This document shows positions 16,013 to 24,126 of a DNA stretch of 64,000 bases, in pieces. The stretch is taken from the NCBI RefSeq assembly GCF_018917865.1, contig NZ_JAHLPM010000012.1, positions 78,308 to 142,307 on the forward strand, written 5' to 3'. Source of the stretch: Tissierella simiarum (GTDB lineage: Bacteria; Bacillota; Clostridia; Tissierellales; Tissierellaceae). The notes under the pieces were generated by a model, which was given only the letters and a program-made list of their open reading frames with translations, had not been told where the DNA came from and did no database searches. Made by a program: the position numbers and the translations under genes. How positions within the stretch are numbered: position 1 is the stretch's first letter; the number at the start of each line of letters is the position of its first letter.

Positions 16013-16858
16013 ATGGCTTTATATAAATTAAATCAAGGTAAATTAACTTATATTGAAGAAGAATCATTTAAGTTAGAGAAAGATATTCAGAATTTATGTG
16101 AGAAGAATTTAGAAGAGATTTTCGGTTTAAAGTTTATATCTTCTGAGTTTTCAATAGGTAACTTTAGAATTGATACATTAGCGTATGATGAAAGTTCAAA
16201 ATCTTTTGTTATCATAGAGTATAAAAAAGAGAAAAATTTTAGTGTTATAGATCAAGGATATGCATATTTATCAGTAATGTTAAATAATAAATCAGATTTC
16301 ATTTTAGAATATAACGAAAAAGGTAAATGTATATTGAAAAGAGATACTGTTGATTGGTCACAGTCTAAAGTAATATTTGTATCACCATCTTTTACAACTT
16401 ATCAAAGACAAGCTACTAACTTTAAAGATTTACCTATTGAGTTATGGGAGATAAAAAAATACGCTAATGATTATGTAAATTTTAATTTTGTTACTACCTC
16501 TGGGGCTAAAGAATCAATAAAGACGATTTCTAAGGGAATTGAAGAAATTGAAAATGTGAACAAAGAAATCAAGGTATATACAGAAGAAGAACATTTAGAT
16601 AATATGACAGAAGATATAAAAGAATTATATGAAAAATTTAAATATGCAATACTTAATATTTCACAGGATATTGAAATAAAGCCTGTTAAAAGATATATAT
16701 CATTTGTTGCTAGGAGAAATATAGTTGACGTATGTCTTCAAAAAAAGGCCATTAAAATGTGGATAAATTTAAAAAAAGGTGAATTAGATGACTCTAAAAA
16801 TGTTACTAGAGATGTGTCAACTACGGGACATTGGGGAAATGGAGATTATGAAATTTAA
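16013..16858 (+). CDS. nuclease-like DUF5655 protein with C-terminal nonsense codon
   Basis: 281 residues. The N-terminal half has a PD-(D/E)XK-like pattern (FRIDTLAYDE then FVIIEYKKEKN). The C-terminal half matches DUF5655 (VKRYISFVARRNIVDVCLQK, then GHWGNGDYEI). The family normally continues for about two dozen residues. Here a TAA at 16856-16858 follows EI, yet the same frame reads on as ISDDENLEYIISLIKQCY to a stop at about 16931. This is most simply one Ser-to-stop change. The protein is probably still made, lacking its last helix. GGAGG precedes the start. Confidence 0.7.
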   Translation: MALYKLNQGKLTYIEEESFKLEKDIQNLCEKNLEEIFGLKFISSEFSIGNFRIDTLAYDESSKSFVIIEYKKEKNFSVIDQGYAYLSVMLNNKSDFILEYNEKGKCILKRDTVDWSQSKVIFVSPSFTTYQRQATNFKDLPIELWEIKKYANDYVNFNFVTTSGAKESIKTISKGIEEIENVNKEIKVYTEEEHLDNMTEDIKELYEKFKYAILNISQDIEIKPVKRYISFVARRNIVDVCLQKKAIKMWINLKKGELDDSKNVTRDVSTTGHWGNGDYEI

Positions 16859-17173
16859 ATTAGTGACGATGAAAATTTAGAATATATTATTAGCTTAATA
16901 AAGCAATGTTACAAACTGAATAGGAATAAGTAGTAATATATGATAATACATTAAGATTATCTGCTAATATGAAATAATTAAATATCTTACAAGTTAACCA
17001 TGGCTTGTTTTAACGGTAGCTCACTATGACTATGTATTTCGAACTATCAGATTAAAATGAGTAAGATAATGAAAACTTATCTGTATAGAGATGAAGAGAA
17101 GAGGATAAATTTATACCCAAAGTTGATGTTTTTTTGGAATTGTTGATAAAATGATAATTAAAAGGAGGAATTT
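16859..17173. other. gap after the DUF5655 gene
   Basis: The first ~75 bases are the cut-off C-terminal codons of the preceding gene. The remainder is AT-rich and I see no repeat element, hairpin with T-run or coding remnant I can name. Confidence 0.5.
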
Positions 17174-17641
17174 ATGAATAGATTAGAAATTGTTCGACAT
17201 ATTGTTGATAAGATTTTAATGGATCAATCTGATTTAGAAGAAAGACGTTGTGGGTATGTTCACTTATATGGTGTATCTGATATTTGTAGCTTACTTGCAT
17301 TGAAACGTGGCTTAGATGTTGAATTATGTGCAATTGCAGGGATGCTCCATGATATTTGGAGTTATAAAACTGGATGTAGTGTGGATCATGCAAAATTAGG
17401 TTCTATTGAAGCGAGAAAAATTTTAAATGAGATTAACTGTTTCAGCGAAGAAGAAATTGATATTATTTGTAATTCAATATTCAGCCATAGTAATAAACAA
17501 GATATAGATAATGCTTATAGTGAAATACTTAAAGATGCTGATGTACTTCAACATTATTTATATAATACAAATCTTGATATTAATGAGAATGAAAAAGATA
17601 GATTAAATATGTTATTTAAGGAATTAGAACTTAATCCATAG
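17174..17641 (+). CDS. HD domain phosphohydrolase
   Basis: A 155-residue HD-superfamily protein. Metal ligands expected for the fold are in order: His30 in YVHLYGV, His59-Asp60 in GMLHDI, His105 in IFSHSN and Asp123 in DADVLQHYL. Such proteins hydrolyse phosphate esters or nucleotides in the cytoplasm; the substrate is unknown. The start has AAGGAGG at an ideal distance. It is followed by a Nudix gene after 100 bp, which may be coincidence. Confidence 0.8.
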   Translation: MNRLEIVRHIVDKILMDQSDLEERRCGYVHLYGVSDICSLLALKRGLDVELCAIAGMLHDIWSYKTGCSVDHAKLGSIEARKILNEINCFSEEEIDIICNSIFSHSNKQDIDNAYSEILKDADVLQHYLYNTNLDINENEKDRLNMLFKELELNP

Positions 17642-17742
17642 TTCTCATGATTGATATTTTGATACATTAATTTTAATAATTGAAGTTTTGTATCTGTTTT
17701 TTTACTAGAAGGGGAATTTATAAATAAAGAGGGGGGATTGCT

Positions 17743-18210
17743 ATGGCGGATTATATAGGGGATTTAAGAAAGTTAATAGGTACTAGACCAATAATTATGT
17801 GTGGAGCAAATGTCATTTTATTAAATGAGAAGGAAGAAATATTACTACATCATCGTGTAGATAGAGATTGGTGGGGATTACCAGGCGGTGCTATGGAACT
17901 TAGTGAAAGTCTTGAGCAGACTGCAGGTCGAGAAGTATTTGAGGAAATAGGAATAACTTGTGGGAAACTTAAACTATTTAATATTTATTCAGGGAAAGAA
18001 CTATATTATAAATATCCAGATGGAAATGAAGTATACAATATAACCGCTACATATATATGTAAAGACTATTCTGGTGAAATTATGGTTGACTTAACAGAAG
18101 GAAGAGATGCAAAGTTCTTTCCACTAAATAATATACCATCAAATTTAAGTTCACCAATTAAAGGAATTATTGAAGAGTTTATTTTAAAGCACCGAGAATT
18201 AAAGGTATAG
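17743..18210 (+). CDS. Nudix hydrolase
   Basis: 155 residues, paralogous to the protein at 4443, with the same N-terminus (MADYIGDLRKLIG) and similar length. The Nudix box at 49-71 keeps G49, E55, R63-E64, E67-E68 and G70. FNIYSGKELYYKYPDGNEVY is shared with the fragment at the window start, so three copies or remnants of this subgroup lie within 18 kb. GAGGGGGGATT precedes the ATG. Confidence 0.85.
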   Translation: MADYIGDLRKLIGTRPIIMCGANVILLNEKEEILLHHRVDRDWWGLPGGAMELSESLEQTAGREVFEEIGITCGKLKLFNIYSGKELYYKYPDGNEVYNITATYICKDYSGEIMVDLTEGRDAKFFPLNNIPSNLSSPIKGIIEEFILKHRELKV

Positions 18211-18366
18211 GACAACACCAAAGGATTCTTATTATTTTTATAGGAAATTCGTAATAAAAATATTTGTTGGATGAGTGTGGACCATTATACTAAATTCAAT
18301 GAGCTGGCATGCTGTCTTTGATAGAATTTAAGCGTTTGAGAGTTCAGAGATAAGGACGTGATTGGA

Positions 18367-18807
18367 ATGGATGTTGGTAAGCTAAAACATAAGCTGAGAC
18401 AATTGAAAAAAGTGGAAGATAAAATTCGTTTTGAGCACGTTTCAGATACGATTTCTAAAAAGTATGTGTGGGATGAATATTTTTCTACAAAATCAATTAA
18501 TGATTTGAAAGTTAAGTATCCTATCTGTAAATTGATTGATTTTGATAAACAGGAACTGAAGGAAGTTTTTGAGGAGTATTTTTGCAGTGTATATTTTCGT
18601 AAGTACAAAGATATGGGGTTAGATTTTGATGAAATTCAAGATCCTAGGGTTTTAGATTATTTTGGGTTAGCCCCTGGAGCTTCCAGTGATGATATAAAGA
18701 AGAAGTTTAGAGAGTTAGCAAAAAAATATCATCCTGATTGTGGAGGAAGTAATGAGAAAATGATTGAGATATTAGACGCTTATAATAGATTAATAAATAA
18801 GAATTAA
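18367..18807 (+). CDS. J-domain protein with C-terminal J domain
   Basis: 146 residues. The J domain is at the C-terminal end (residues 96-146) with the HPD motif at 122-124 in KKYHPDCGG, as in DnaJ-like co-chaperones that stimulate DnaK ATPase. The N-terminal 95 residues (KLKHKLRQLKKVEDKIRF) are charged and helical and are not recognised. ATG 18367 is preceded by AAGGAC. It may deliver a client to DnaK; the client is unknown. Confidence 0.75.
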   Translation: MDVGKLKHKLRQLKKVEDKIRFEHVSDTISKKYVWDEYFSTKSINDLKVKYPICKLIDFDKQELKEVFEEYFCSVYFRKYKDMGLDFDEIQDPRVLDYFGLAPGASSDDIKKKFRELAKKYHPDCGGSNEKMIEILDAYNRLINKN

Positions 18808-18877
18808 TTATATTTTGCTTTTATGGATTGACAGAGGCTGATCTCCTTGGTAACTTCTAAGAATATATAGCATGAAT

Positions 18878-18931
18878 GTTCCTATGAATTATGGATACAT
18901 TAAGGATACTATTAGTGGAGATGGACAAGCA
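18878..18931 (+). pseudogene. inorganic pyrophosphatase-like fragment
   Basis: The reading VPMNYGYIKDTISGDGQA resembles the highly conserved NYGYIPxTISGDGEExD segment of soluble inorganic pyrophosphatases. Only about 18 codons remain. It is immediately followed by a fragment of an unrelated YdcF gene, showing a junction between two broken genes. Confidence 0.5.
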
Positions 18932-18941
18932 ATGGTATTAA

Positions 18942-19010
18942 AAAGACTAAAGCATATTCATTCAAGACGTGCATTATTAACATACCAATCTATATTTCCA
19001 AAGGAGATGG
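18942..19010 (+). pseudogene. YdcF gene fragment supplying a ribosome binding site
   Basis: ATTCATTCAAGACGTGCATT and the next ~40 bases are nearly identical to an internal part of the intact YdcF gene (about 9236-9290, encoding HSRRALLTYQS and FPKE). The fragment ends CCAAAGGAGATGGG. Its AAGGAG (19001-19006), which encodes Lys-Glu in the parent gene, now sits 10 bases before the ATG of the kinase gene at 19017. Confidence 0.75.
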
Positions 19011-19016
19011 GAAGAA

Positions 19017-19991
19017 ATGAATACTTTATTAGAAGAAGCTTTGAATAATTATAAAATTCTAGACCCTCAAATTGAATTTATACGACATAATGAAAATGAG
19101 ACATATAAGCTGAAAGATACAGTATCAAATAATCAGTATGTCATGAGAAGACACAAACCAAACACTGACTTTTCGTTGGATATTTTCGGAGATAAAAAAC
19201 ATTCTGTTGATTTATTGATAAGTGAAATGAATATTTTAAAAGCTATTAGTGAGAGTACTGAAATATTAGTTCAAACTCCTATCAGAAATAATAATAGTGA
19301 ATTCGTAACAGTATTAAGTGATGGAACTCCAGTAACACTTCTAACATGGATAAATGGAAATACTGTTGAAGAAATAGAGCTAACTGATGATATTTTATAT
19401 AAAATTGGTGAAATGGTCGGTAAATTTCATAGATTCTCAAAATCTTGGTCTAAAAGTAAGAGGCTACATAGGTATTCTTACGATAAAAGCTTATTAATAA
19501 GAGTAATTTCAAAGATTAAAACAGGAATAGAATTGAATGTTCTTTCCAACGAGCAGTTTAAAATAGTAGAAAATACTGTTAATGAAATTATTAATCGTAT
19601 GAATGAGTTGGATTTACAAAAAAATTCAAAAGGCATAGTACATTCTGATCTTTCAAAATCAAATTTAATAGTAAACAATGGACAAATAACGCCTATTGAC
19701 TTTTGTTTGTGTGGTAATAGCTATTATTATATGGATTTAGGTTCGTTGTTTAGTCACTTTGATAAACATGAACAACAAAGTTCCATAATTAATGGTTATA
19801 AAAGTATTATTGATGAAGATATAAATGCAAAATACATAGAAACGTTTTTCGTATTTCAAATAATCTTATATATATCTACACACATAGAAAATGCTGCTAG
19901 ATGGGATTGGTTTAATGATGCTTTTAACAGATGGTGTAAGAAGTTTTTTATCCCTTTTTCTAATAATATAGCTTTTATTATTATTTCATAA
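19017..19991 (+). CDS. APH-fold phosphotransferase
   Basis: 324 residues of the aminoglycoside phosphotransferase / choline kinase fold. The catalytic loop is GIVHSDLSKSNLIV and the metal-binding motif is PIDFCLCG. An N-terminal nucleotide-binding lobe carries YVMRRHKP. The substrate could be an aminoglycoside, a macrolide, homoserine or another alcohol. Its ribosome binding site lies within a fragment of a YdcF gene. The final residues (FSNNIAFIIIS) look like readthrough into former non-coding DNA, so the natural C-terminus may be altered. Confidence 0.75.
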   Translation: MNTLLEEALNNYKILDPQIEFIRHNENETYKLKDTVSNNQYVMRRHKPNTDFSLDIFGDKKHSVDLLISEMNILKAISESTEILVQTPIRNNNSEFVTVLSDGTPVTLLTWINGNTVEEIELTDDILYKIGEMVGKFHRFSKSWSKSKRLHRYSYDKSLLIRVISKIKTGIELNVLSNEQFKIVENTVNEIINRMNELDLQKNSKGIVHSDLSKSNLIVNNGQITPIDFCLCGNSYYYMDLGSLFSHFDKHEQQSSIINGYKSIIDEDINAKYIETFFVFQIILYISTHIENAARWDWFNDAFNRWCKKFFIPFSNNIAFIIIS

Positions 19992-20103
19992 ATTATATAT
20001 TTCGAAGTCCTTTATAATTGCTCGTATTGTTTATATTATGTAAAATCTTTATTGTGGAGGAATATTTGAGAGTTATATCTGACTCTATTAAGTGCCTACC
20101 TTC
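19992..20103. other. start of a 520-bp gap; nothing recognised here
   Basis: AT-rich sequence between the kinase gene and attC-like element F. No coding remnant or terminator was seen. Confidence 0.4.
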
Positions 20104-20181
20104 GTATAATAGAGACTTAGCAACATCGGAAGTAGTTATCTAGGGAAAGGTCGACATTGCTAAGTCTCAGAATGTTATAAG
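20104..20181 (+). repeat. attC-like site (element F) with perfect 12-bp arms
   Basis: GTATAAT at the left end is followed by GAGACTTAGCAA (20112-20123). TTGCTAAGTCTC (20157-20168) is its exact reverse complement, and GTTATAA (20174-20180) closes the right end. The 33-base centre has further pairing (CATC...GACAT). At about 78 bp, with a long stem and terminal TATAAT/GTTATAA boxes, this is one of the two best attC-like sites in the window. Confidence 0.65.
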
Positions 20182-20511
20182 AAATGGCAATATATGAGTT
20201 GTTCTTTAGAATCTTGTATGATAAAAATTCTGATGCTACTCAATTATAAAATATAGTGGAGCAAGGATAGCTTATATTTTCTATAAGAGTTTTATTGAGT
20301 TTTCCGTTGTTATCTTTCAAATATTTTTAGAATTTTCGTAAGAATACTTTTATATTATAATAAATTGGAGTTGATATTGTGTTAGGATTAAAAAATTGTA
20401 CTTAGCATATATTCATGCTAAAATTAGAATAAAATAGTAAATTTATTAACTACATAAAAAAGGCTTAGTACTAAATCAATGCTTGATTTATATTATGCGA
20501 GGTGATATTGA
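20182..20511 (+). repeat. composite leader made of two repeated segments
   Basis: GTTATAAGAAAT and the next ~45 bases match the sequence after element H at 28195-28248 (shared GAAAT, ATAT, GTTATTC/GTTGTTC, TTTGATAA/TATGATAA). Then 20221-20300 matches the leader of the MerR gene at 9444-9514, but the 19-bp-spacer promoter is degenerate. The rest (20300-20511) is AT-rich without recognisable content. This suggests a lost MerR-type cassette, part of which survives at 21405-21632 beyond the next gene. Confidence 0.5.
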
Positions 20512-21261
20512 ATGAATTTAACTACTCAAATTGCAAAAGGAAATACTGCAAGTATATATTTACATGAGGGCAAAATTATCAAGGTATTTAATGATTATTT
20601 GCCAAGCACAGAAGCTTTATATGAAGCAACTAAACAAAAATATGCGTATTCATGCGGGTTACCCGTTCCAAAGGTCTTTGATGTGATAGAAATAGATGGA
20701 AAGCAAGCTATCATCATGGAATATATCGAAGGAAGAACAATAGGAGATATCATCTTTAAGGACATGGAGCAGGCAGAATATTATATGAGTATTGCTGTTG
20801 ATATACAGCGAAAAATACATGCAATCGATGCAGATTCTATTGAACCTATGTCTGAAAAATTGAGTCGACAAATACAGTCTGCGGATATACTTGGAGATGA
20901 ACGAAAAGCTATTTTACTTCAAAGATTGAATACAATGCCAAGTGAGAAAAAACTCTGTCATGGAGATTATCATATATTTAATTTAATAATGACAAATGAT
21001 AATATGACCATCATAGATTGGGTTGATTCAAGTGTCGGCGATATTCGAGCTGATGTATATCGTAGTTATCTGCTCTATTCCCAAATTTCAATGGAATTAG
21101 CGGATTTGTATTTATGCCTTTACTGTGAAAAAAGCGGCTTATCAAAAGATGAGGTGTTTTTATGGGCACCAATAATTGCTGGAGCAAGGCTGTCTGAAAA
21201 TGTATCAACAGAAAAAGCCGAACGTCTTTTAGAAATAGTAAATAAACATTGTTCATTATAA
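20512..21261 (+). CDS. APH/choline-kinase-like phosphotransferase
   Basis: A 249-residue kinase of the APH fold. It has a small N-lobe (IAKGNTASIYLHEGKIIKVF), a hinge AIIMEYIEG, the Brenner loop LCHGDYHIFNLI and the metal-binding IIDWVDSSVGD. It is shorter than the other APH-like genes here and looks like the Firmicute subgroup of ~250 residues with unknown substrate. GCGAGGTGAT precedes the ATG. It separates the two halves of a former MerR cassette (leader upstream, pseudogene downstream). Confidence 0.8.
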   Translation: MNLTTQIAKGNTASIYLHEGKIIKVFNDYLPSTEALYEATKQKYAYSCGLPVPKVFDVIEIDGKQAIIMEYIEGRTIGDIIFKDMEQAEYYMSIAVDIQRKIHAIDADSIEPMSEKLSRQIQSADILGDERKAILLQRLNTMPSEKKLCHGDYHIFNLIMTNDNMTIIDWVDSSVGDIRADVYRSYLLYSQISMELADLYLCLYCEKSGLSKDEVFLWAPIIAGARLSENVSTEKAERLLEIVNKHCSL

Positions 21262-21404
21262 ACATTATCTTATTAATCAGAATATAAACTTCTACCTTTT
21301 CGTTATATAGATTCTCTCGTATCCTATGTTTAAAAGTATTATTCTATTTTTAATGGCAAGATTTCTATAAATAAAAATTTCAGCCCTTACTTGAATCGAC
21401 CTGT

Positions 21405-21632
21405 GAACAAATAGGGTTTTTAACGAGTTCGAAGAAAGATGAATATACTTATGAAAATGTCATTTTACACCGATATGAAGCGAATTATGCTGATGATGGT
21501 AGCGAATGTATGAGAGGATTGCTTAAGGAATACCTTAATTACGCTTACCATTGGAACATTAACTGGGCAGAGAGTGATGAACATTAACTTGACGAATTAT
21601 TGTTTCCGATAAAATTGAAAAAACAAGAGTAA
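21405..21632 (+). pseudogene. internally deleted MerR-GyrI regulator
   Basis: The frame reads EQIGFLTSSKKDEYTYENVI, then jumps to RYEANYADDGSECMRGLLKE and, past an in-frame TAA at 21585, LDELLFPIKLKKQE. The first part equals residues about 24-45 of the MerR protein at 9573 and the second equals its last ~50 residues, so some 220 codons are missing from the middle. No start codon remains. This proves a second MerR-GyrI copy once existed here. Confidence 0.8.
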
Positions 21633-21740
21633 GTTATGTTATATATCAAATAAGCATTATTTTTGAAAAATTGATTACAAAGCTATATCGTATAGTTCAT
21701 ATTATGTGAAAGATTATAAAGGAAAAGACATCGCTACTTC

Positions 21741-21884
21741 TTATAATACAATGCTTGTATGGTGGTGCACTAGGGCATATGCTTAAGGCATTGTGCAACA
21801 CATCTTTTCAGAGGAAGCGAAGCTCCATCAATCTGGGTTTTTAGGGTTCAGCTCAGGAACGTCGGAGATATGAGATGTTAGGTA
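21741..21884 (+). repeat. attC-like intergenic repeat (element G)
   Basis: The left end is TTATAATACAATGC. The right end is CTCAGGAACGTCGGAGATAT followed by GATGTTAGGT, with GTTAGGT (21877-21883) fitting GTTRRRY. The right arm matches element C. Internal pairings include GTGGTGCAC and GCATATGC-type short palindromes, and GAAGCGAAGCTCC. It is about 144 bp long and lies upstream of a GNAT gene. Confidence 0.55.
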
Positions 21885-21971
21885 AAACTTTTTACAGCAA
21901 CAGGTATTAAATATCTCATCTATAATTTATAGTAAAATCTTAAAACAAAAAAATTTAAAGGAGCTTTATAA

Positions 21972-22538
21972 ATGATAGGCAATAATAATTTGAATTTTCC
22001 TAAAATAGAAACGGATAGATTAATATTAAAAGAAATTAAAGTTAAAGATGCAGCATCTATTTTAAATATATTTTCTAGTGAAGAAGTTATGAAATATTAT
22101 GGTCAATTTCCAATGAAGTCTATTGAAGAAGCTAAAAACTTAATTACAATATTTGATGAGAATTTTGAAAACAATAAAGGAATAAGATGGGGAATTTTAC
22201 TTAAAGAAGAGAATAGGATCATAGGAACCTGTGGTTATCATAATTGGAATAGGAAGCATTCAAGAGCAGAGATAGGCTATGAACTATCTATGGACTCATG
22301 GGGAAAAGGATACATCAAAGAAGCTTTAGGAGCAATAATAGGCTATGGTTATGAAGTTATGAATTTAAATAGGATTGAAGCAGTAGTATACCCTGAGAAT
22401 AAAGCTTCAATAAAAAGTCTGATAAATCAAGGGTTTAAAAAAGAAGGAGTATTAGAAGAGTATGCATTTTTTAGAAATGTTTATCAAGACTTAATAATGT
22501 TTTCATTATTAAAGAAAAATTGGGTAAAGAAACAATAG
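21972..22538 (+). CDS. GNAT acetyltransferase (RimJ/RimL type)
   Basis: A 188-residue acetyltransferase of the RimJ/RimL-like group: IETDRLILKEIKVKDA at the N-terminus, EIGYELSMDSWGKGYIKEAL (acetyl-CoA loop) and VYPENKASIKSLINQGF. Relatives acetylate ribosomal proteins, spermidine or antibiotics. AAGGAG lies upstream of the ATG. It directly follows attC-like element G, as expected for a cassette. Confidence 0.85.
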   Translation: MIGNNNLNFPKIETDRLILKEIKVKDAASILNIFSSEEVMKYYGQFPMKSIEEAKNLITIFDENFENNKGIRWGILLKEENRIIGTCGYHNWNRKHSRAEIGYELSMDSWGKGYIKEALGAIIGYGYEVMNLNRIEAVVYPENKASIKSLINQGFKKEGVLEEYAFFRNVYQDLIMFSLLKKNWVKKQ

Positions 22539-22608
22539 TTCTAAAACTCAAAGTTAGTAAGACTTTATCTAATAGAAGCTTAATGACTTGCAGTGAGAGG
22601 AGAAGACC

Positions 22609-23907
22609 ATGAAAAAAACAATATTATTAATTACACCAGAAAATAAGGAAATTAATAAATTTAGAAAAAAACAAGTTAACAACTTTGTTCAAATTACTAT
22701 GCCTTATTTAGCAGGGTTTATAGATGAATCGAAATATAATATATCCATTATTGATGAATATAATCAGAAGATACCTTTTAACGATGATTTCGATTTAATA
22801 GCTATAACCGTAAATACTTCTAATGCTTCACATTGTTATAAAATTGCATCTAAATTTAGAAGTAAGGGGTGTAAAGTTGTTTTTGGTGGTCCTCATGCAA
22901 CATTAATGTCTGATGAAGCAATAAATTACTGTGATTATATTATAATCGGAGAAGCTGAAGATACATGGCCTCGGTTTTTAGAAGATTTTTATGATAATAA
23001 AGCAAAAAAATTATATAAAACTGAATGTATAACGTCGTTGAAAGGGCTTCCTATACCAAGAAGAGATCTTATTAAAGGTAGATATCTAACGAAAGGAGCA
23101 GTTTTTGCTACAAGGGGATGTCCTTATAACTGTAGTTATTGTAACTTAAAACAAATTTATTTTAATTCCTTCAGAACTCGCCCCATTGAAGAAGTTATTG
23201 ATGATATAAGAAGTATGAATAGGAGGTATTTTGTTTTTTGGGACGATAATTTTTTTGGAGATATAGAATATGCAAAAAGATTAATGAAGGAATTAGCTAA
23301 GCTTAATAAAAAATGGGCAGCTCAAGTTACATTGGAAAGATGTGAAGATGAAGAACTTTTAAGATTATCTAGAGAGTCTGGCTGTATCTATTTTTTTGTT
23401 GGTCTAGAATCATTTTCTGAAATGAGCTTGGCAAGTGTCAATAAAAGAATTAATAATGTAGATAGATATAAGAGGATAATACAATTAATTCATAAGAATG
23501 GAATTTCTATGCAAGCAGGTATAATATTTGGTTTTGATACTGACACGAAAACTGTGTTTAGAAAAACACTTGAAGAGTGTAATAGTTTAGGCATTGATGG
23601 AGTTACCGTAAGTATATTAACTCCACTGCCTAAAACACCTTTATATGAACAATTAAAGAAAGAAAATAGATTAATTTCAACGGATTGGATATATTTTAAT
23701 GGAAAAACAAGAGTAGCATTTAAACCTAAAAATATGACACCTGAAGAATTGTTTAATGGATATATGTGGTTTAGAAAAGAATTTTATTCTATGAAATCAA
23801 TCATAAAAAGATTATTAGTTTCGAAAACAAACATAATCTACAACTTTATAGTAAATTTAGGTTATAAGTTCTCTATAAAAGAAACAAAATTTTATAATAT
23901 GAATTAA
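22609..23907 (+). CDS. B12-binding-domain radical SAM protein
   Basis: 432 residues. Residues 1-140 form a cobalamin-binding-like Rossmann domain (LIAITVNTSNAS, VVFGGPHATLM, IIIGEAEDTW). The radical SAM cluster is CPYNCSYC at 171-178 (Cys171, 175, 178). The rest of the barrel has FVFWDDNFFGD, IYFFVGLESF and AGIIFGFDTDT. Such enzymes do methylations or rearrangements in cofactor and natural-product pathways. It stands alone, so the substrate is unknown. GAGAGGAG precedes the start, and a strong palindrome follows before the convergent ABC genes. Confidence 0.85.
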   Translation: MKKTILLITPENKEINKFRKKQVNNFVQITMPYLAGFIDESKYNISIIDEYNQKIPFNDDFDLIAITVNTSNASHCYKIASKFRSKGCKVVFGGPHATLMSDEAINYCDYIIIGEAEDTWPRFLEDFYDNKAKKLYKTECITSLKGLPIPRRDLIKGRYLTKGAVFATRGCPYNCSYCNLKQIYFNSFRTRPIEEVIDDIRSMNRRYFVFWDDNFFGDIEYAKRLMKELAKLNKKWAAQVTLERCEDEELLRLSRESGCIYFFVGLESFSEMSLASVNKRINNVDRYKRIIQLIHKNGISMQAGIIFGFDTDTKTVFRKTLEECNSLGIDGVTVSILTPLPKTPLYEQLKKENRLISTDWIYFNGKTRVAFKPKNMTPEELFNGYMWFRKEFYSMKSIIKRLLVSKTNIIYNFIVNLGYKFSIKETKFYNMN

Positions 23908-24039
23908 ATATATATGGTACTTAATAATACATTAAAATAAATGTGCTATACCACCTCATCGAAATCTAGAGAAGAGATATTCAGTGTATTTTCAGATAAT
24001 CTCATGGAAAGGACGTTTCTGGGAATAGTATGTTAATAG

Positions 24040-24085
24040 CTTTTAAAAGCGTAGAACGGAACCGCACGTACAGTGATGTGAGCGG
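24040..24085 (+). other. possible group II intron 3' remnant
   Basis: AAGCGTAGAACGGAACCGCA followed by CGTACAGTGATGTGAGCGG resembles the stretch found downstream of group II intron reverse transcriptase genes. No reverse transcriptase and no domain V can be identified, so this is only a resemblance. Confidence 0.25.
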
Positions 24086-24117
24086 AAGGGAAAATTAATT
24101 AATTTTCCCTTCACTCA
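24079..24117. terminator. bidirectional terminator between convergent genes
   Basis: A perfect 26-bp palindrome at 24086-24111 (13 bases each side of the centre, ending TTTTCCCTT) is extended by GTGAG...ACTCA. It lies between the radical SAM gene on + and the ABC transporter operon on -, where a shared terminator is expected. The arms are A- and T-rich at the centre. Confidence 0.7.
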
Positions 24118-24126
24118 ATTGTTCAT

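Noticed and set aside
24040..24085. Group II intron
   Set aside because: A short resemblance to the region downstream of intron reverse transcriptases exists, but no reverse transcriptase, domain V or splice boundary is present; kept only as a low-confidence feature.
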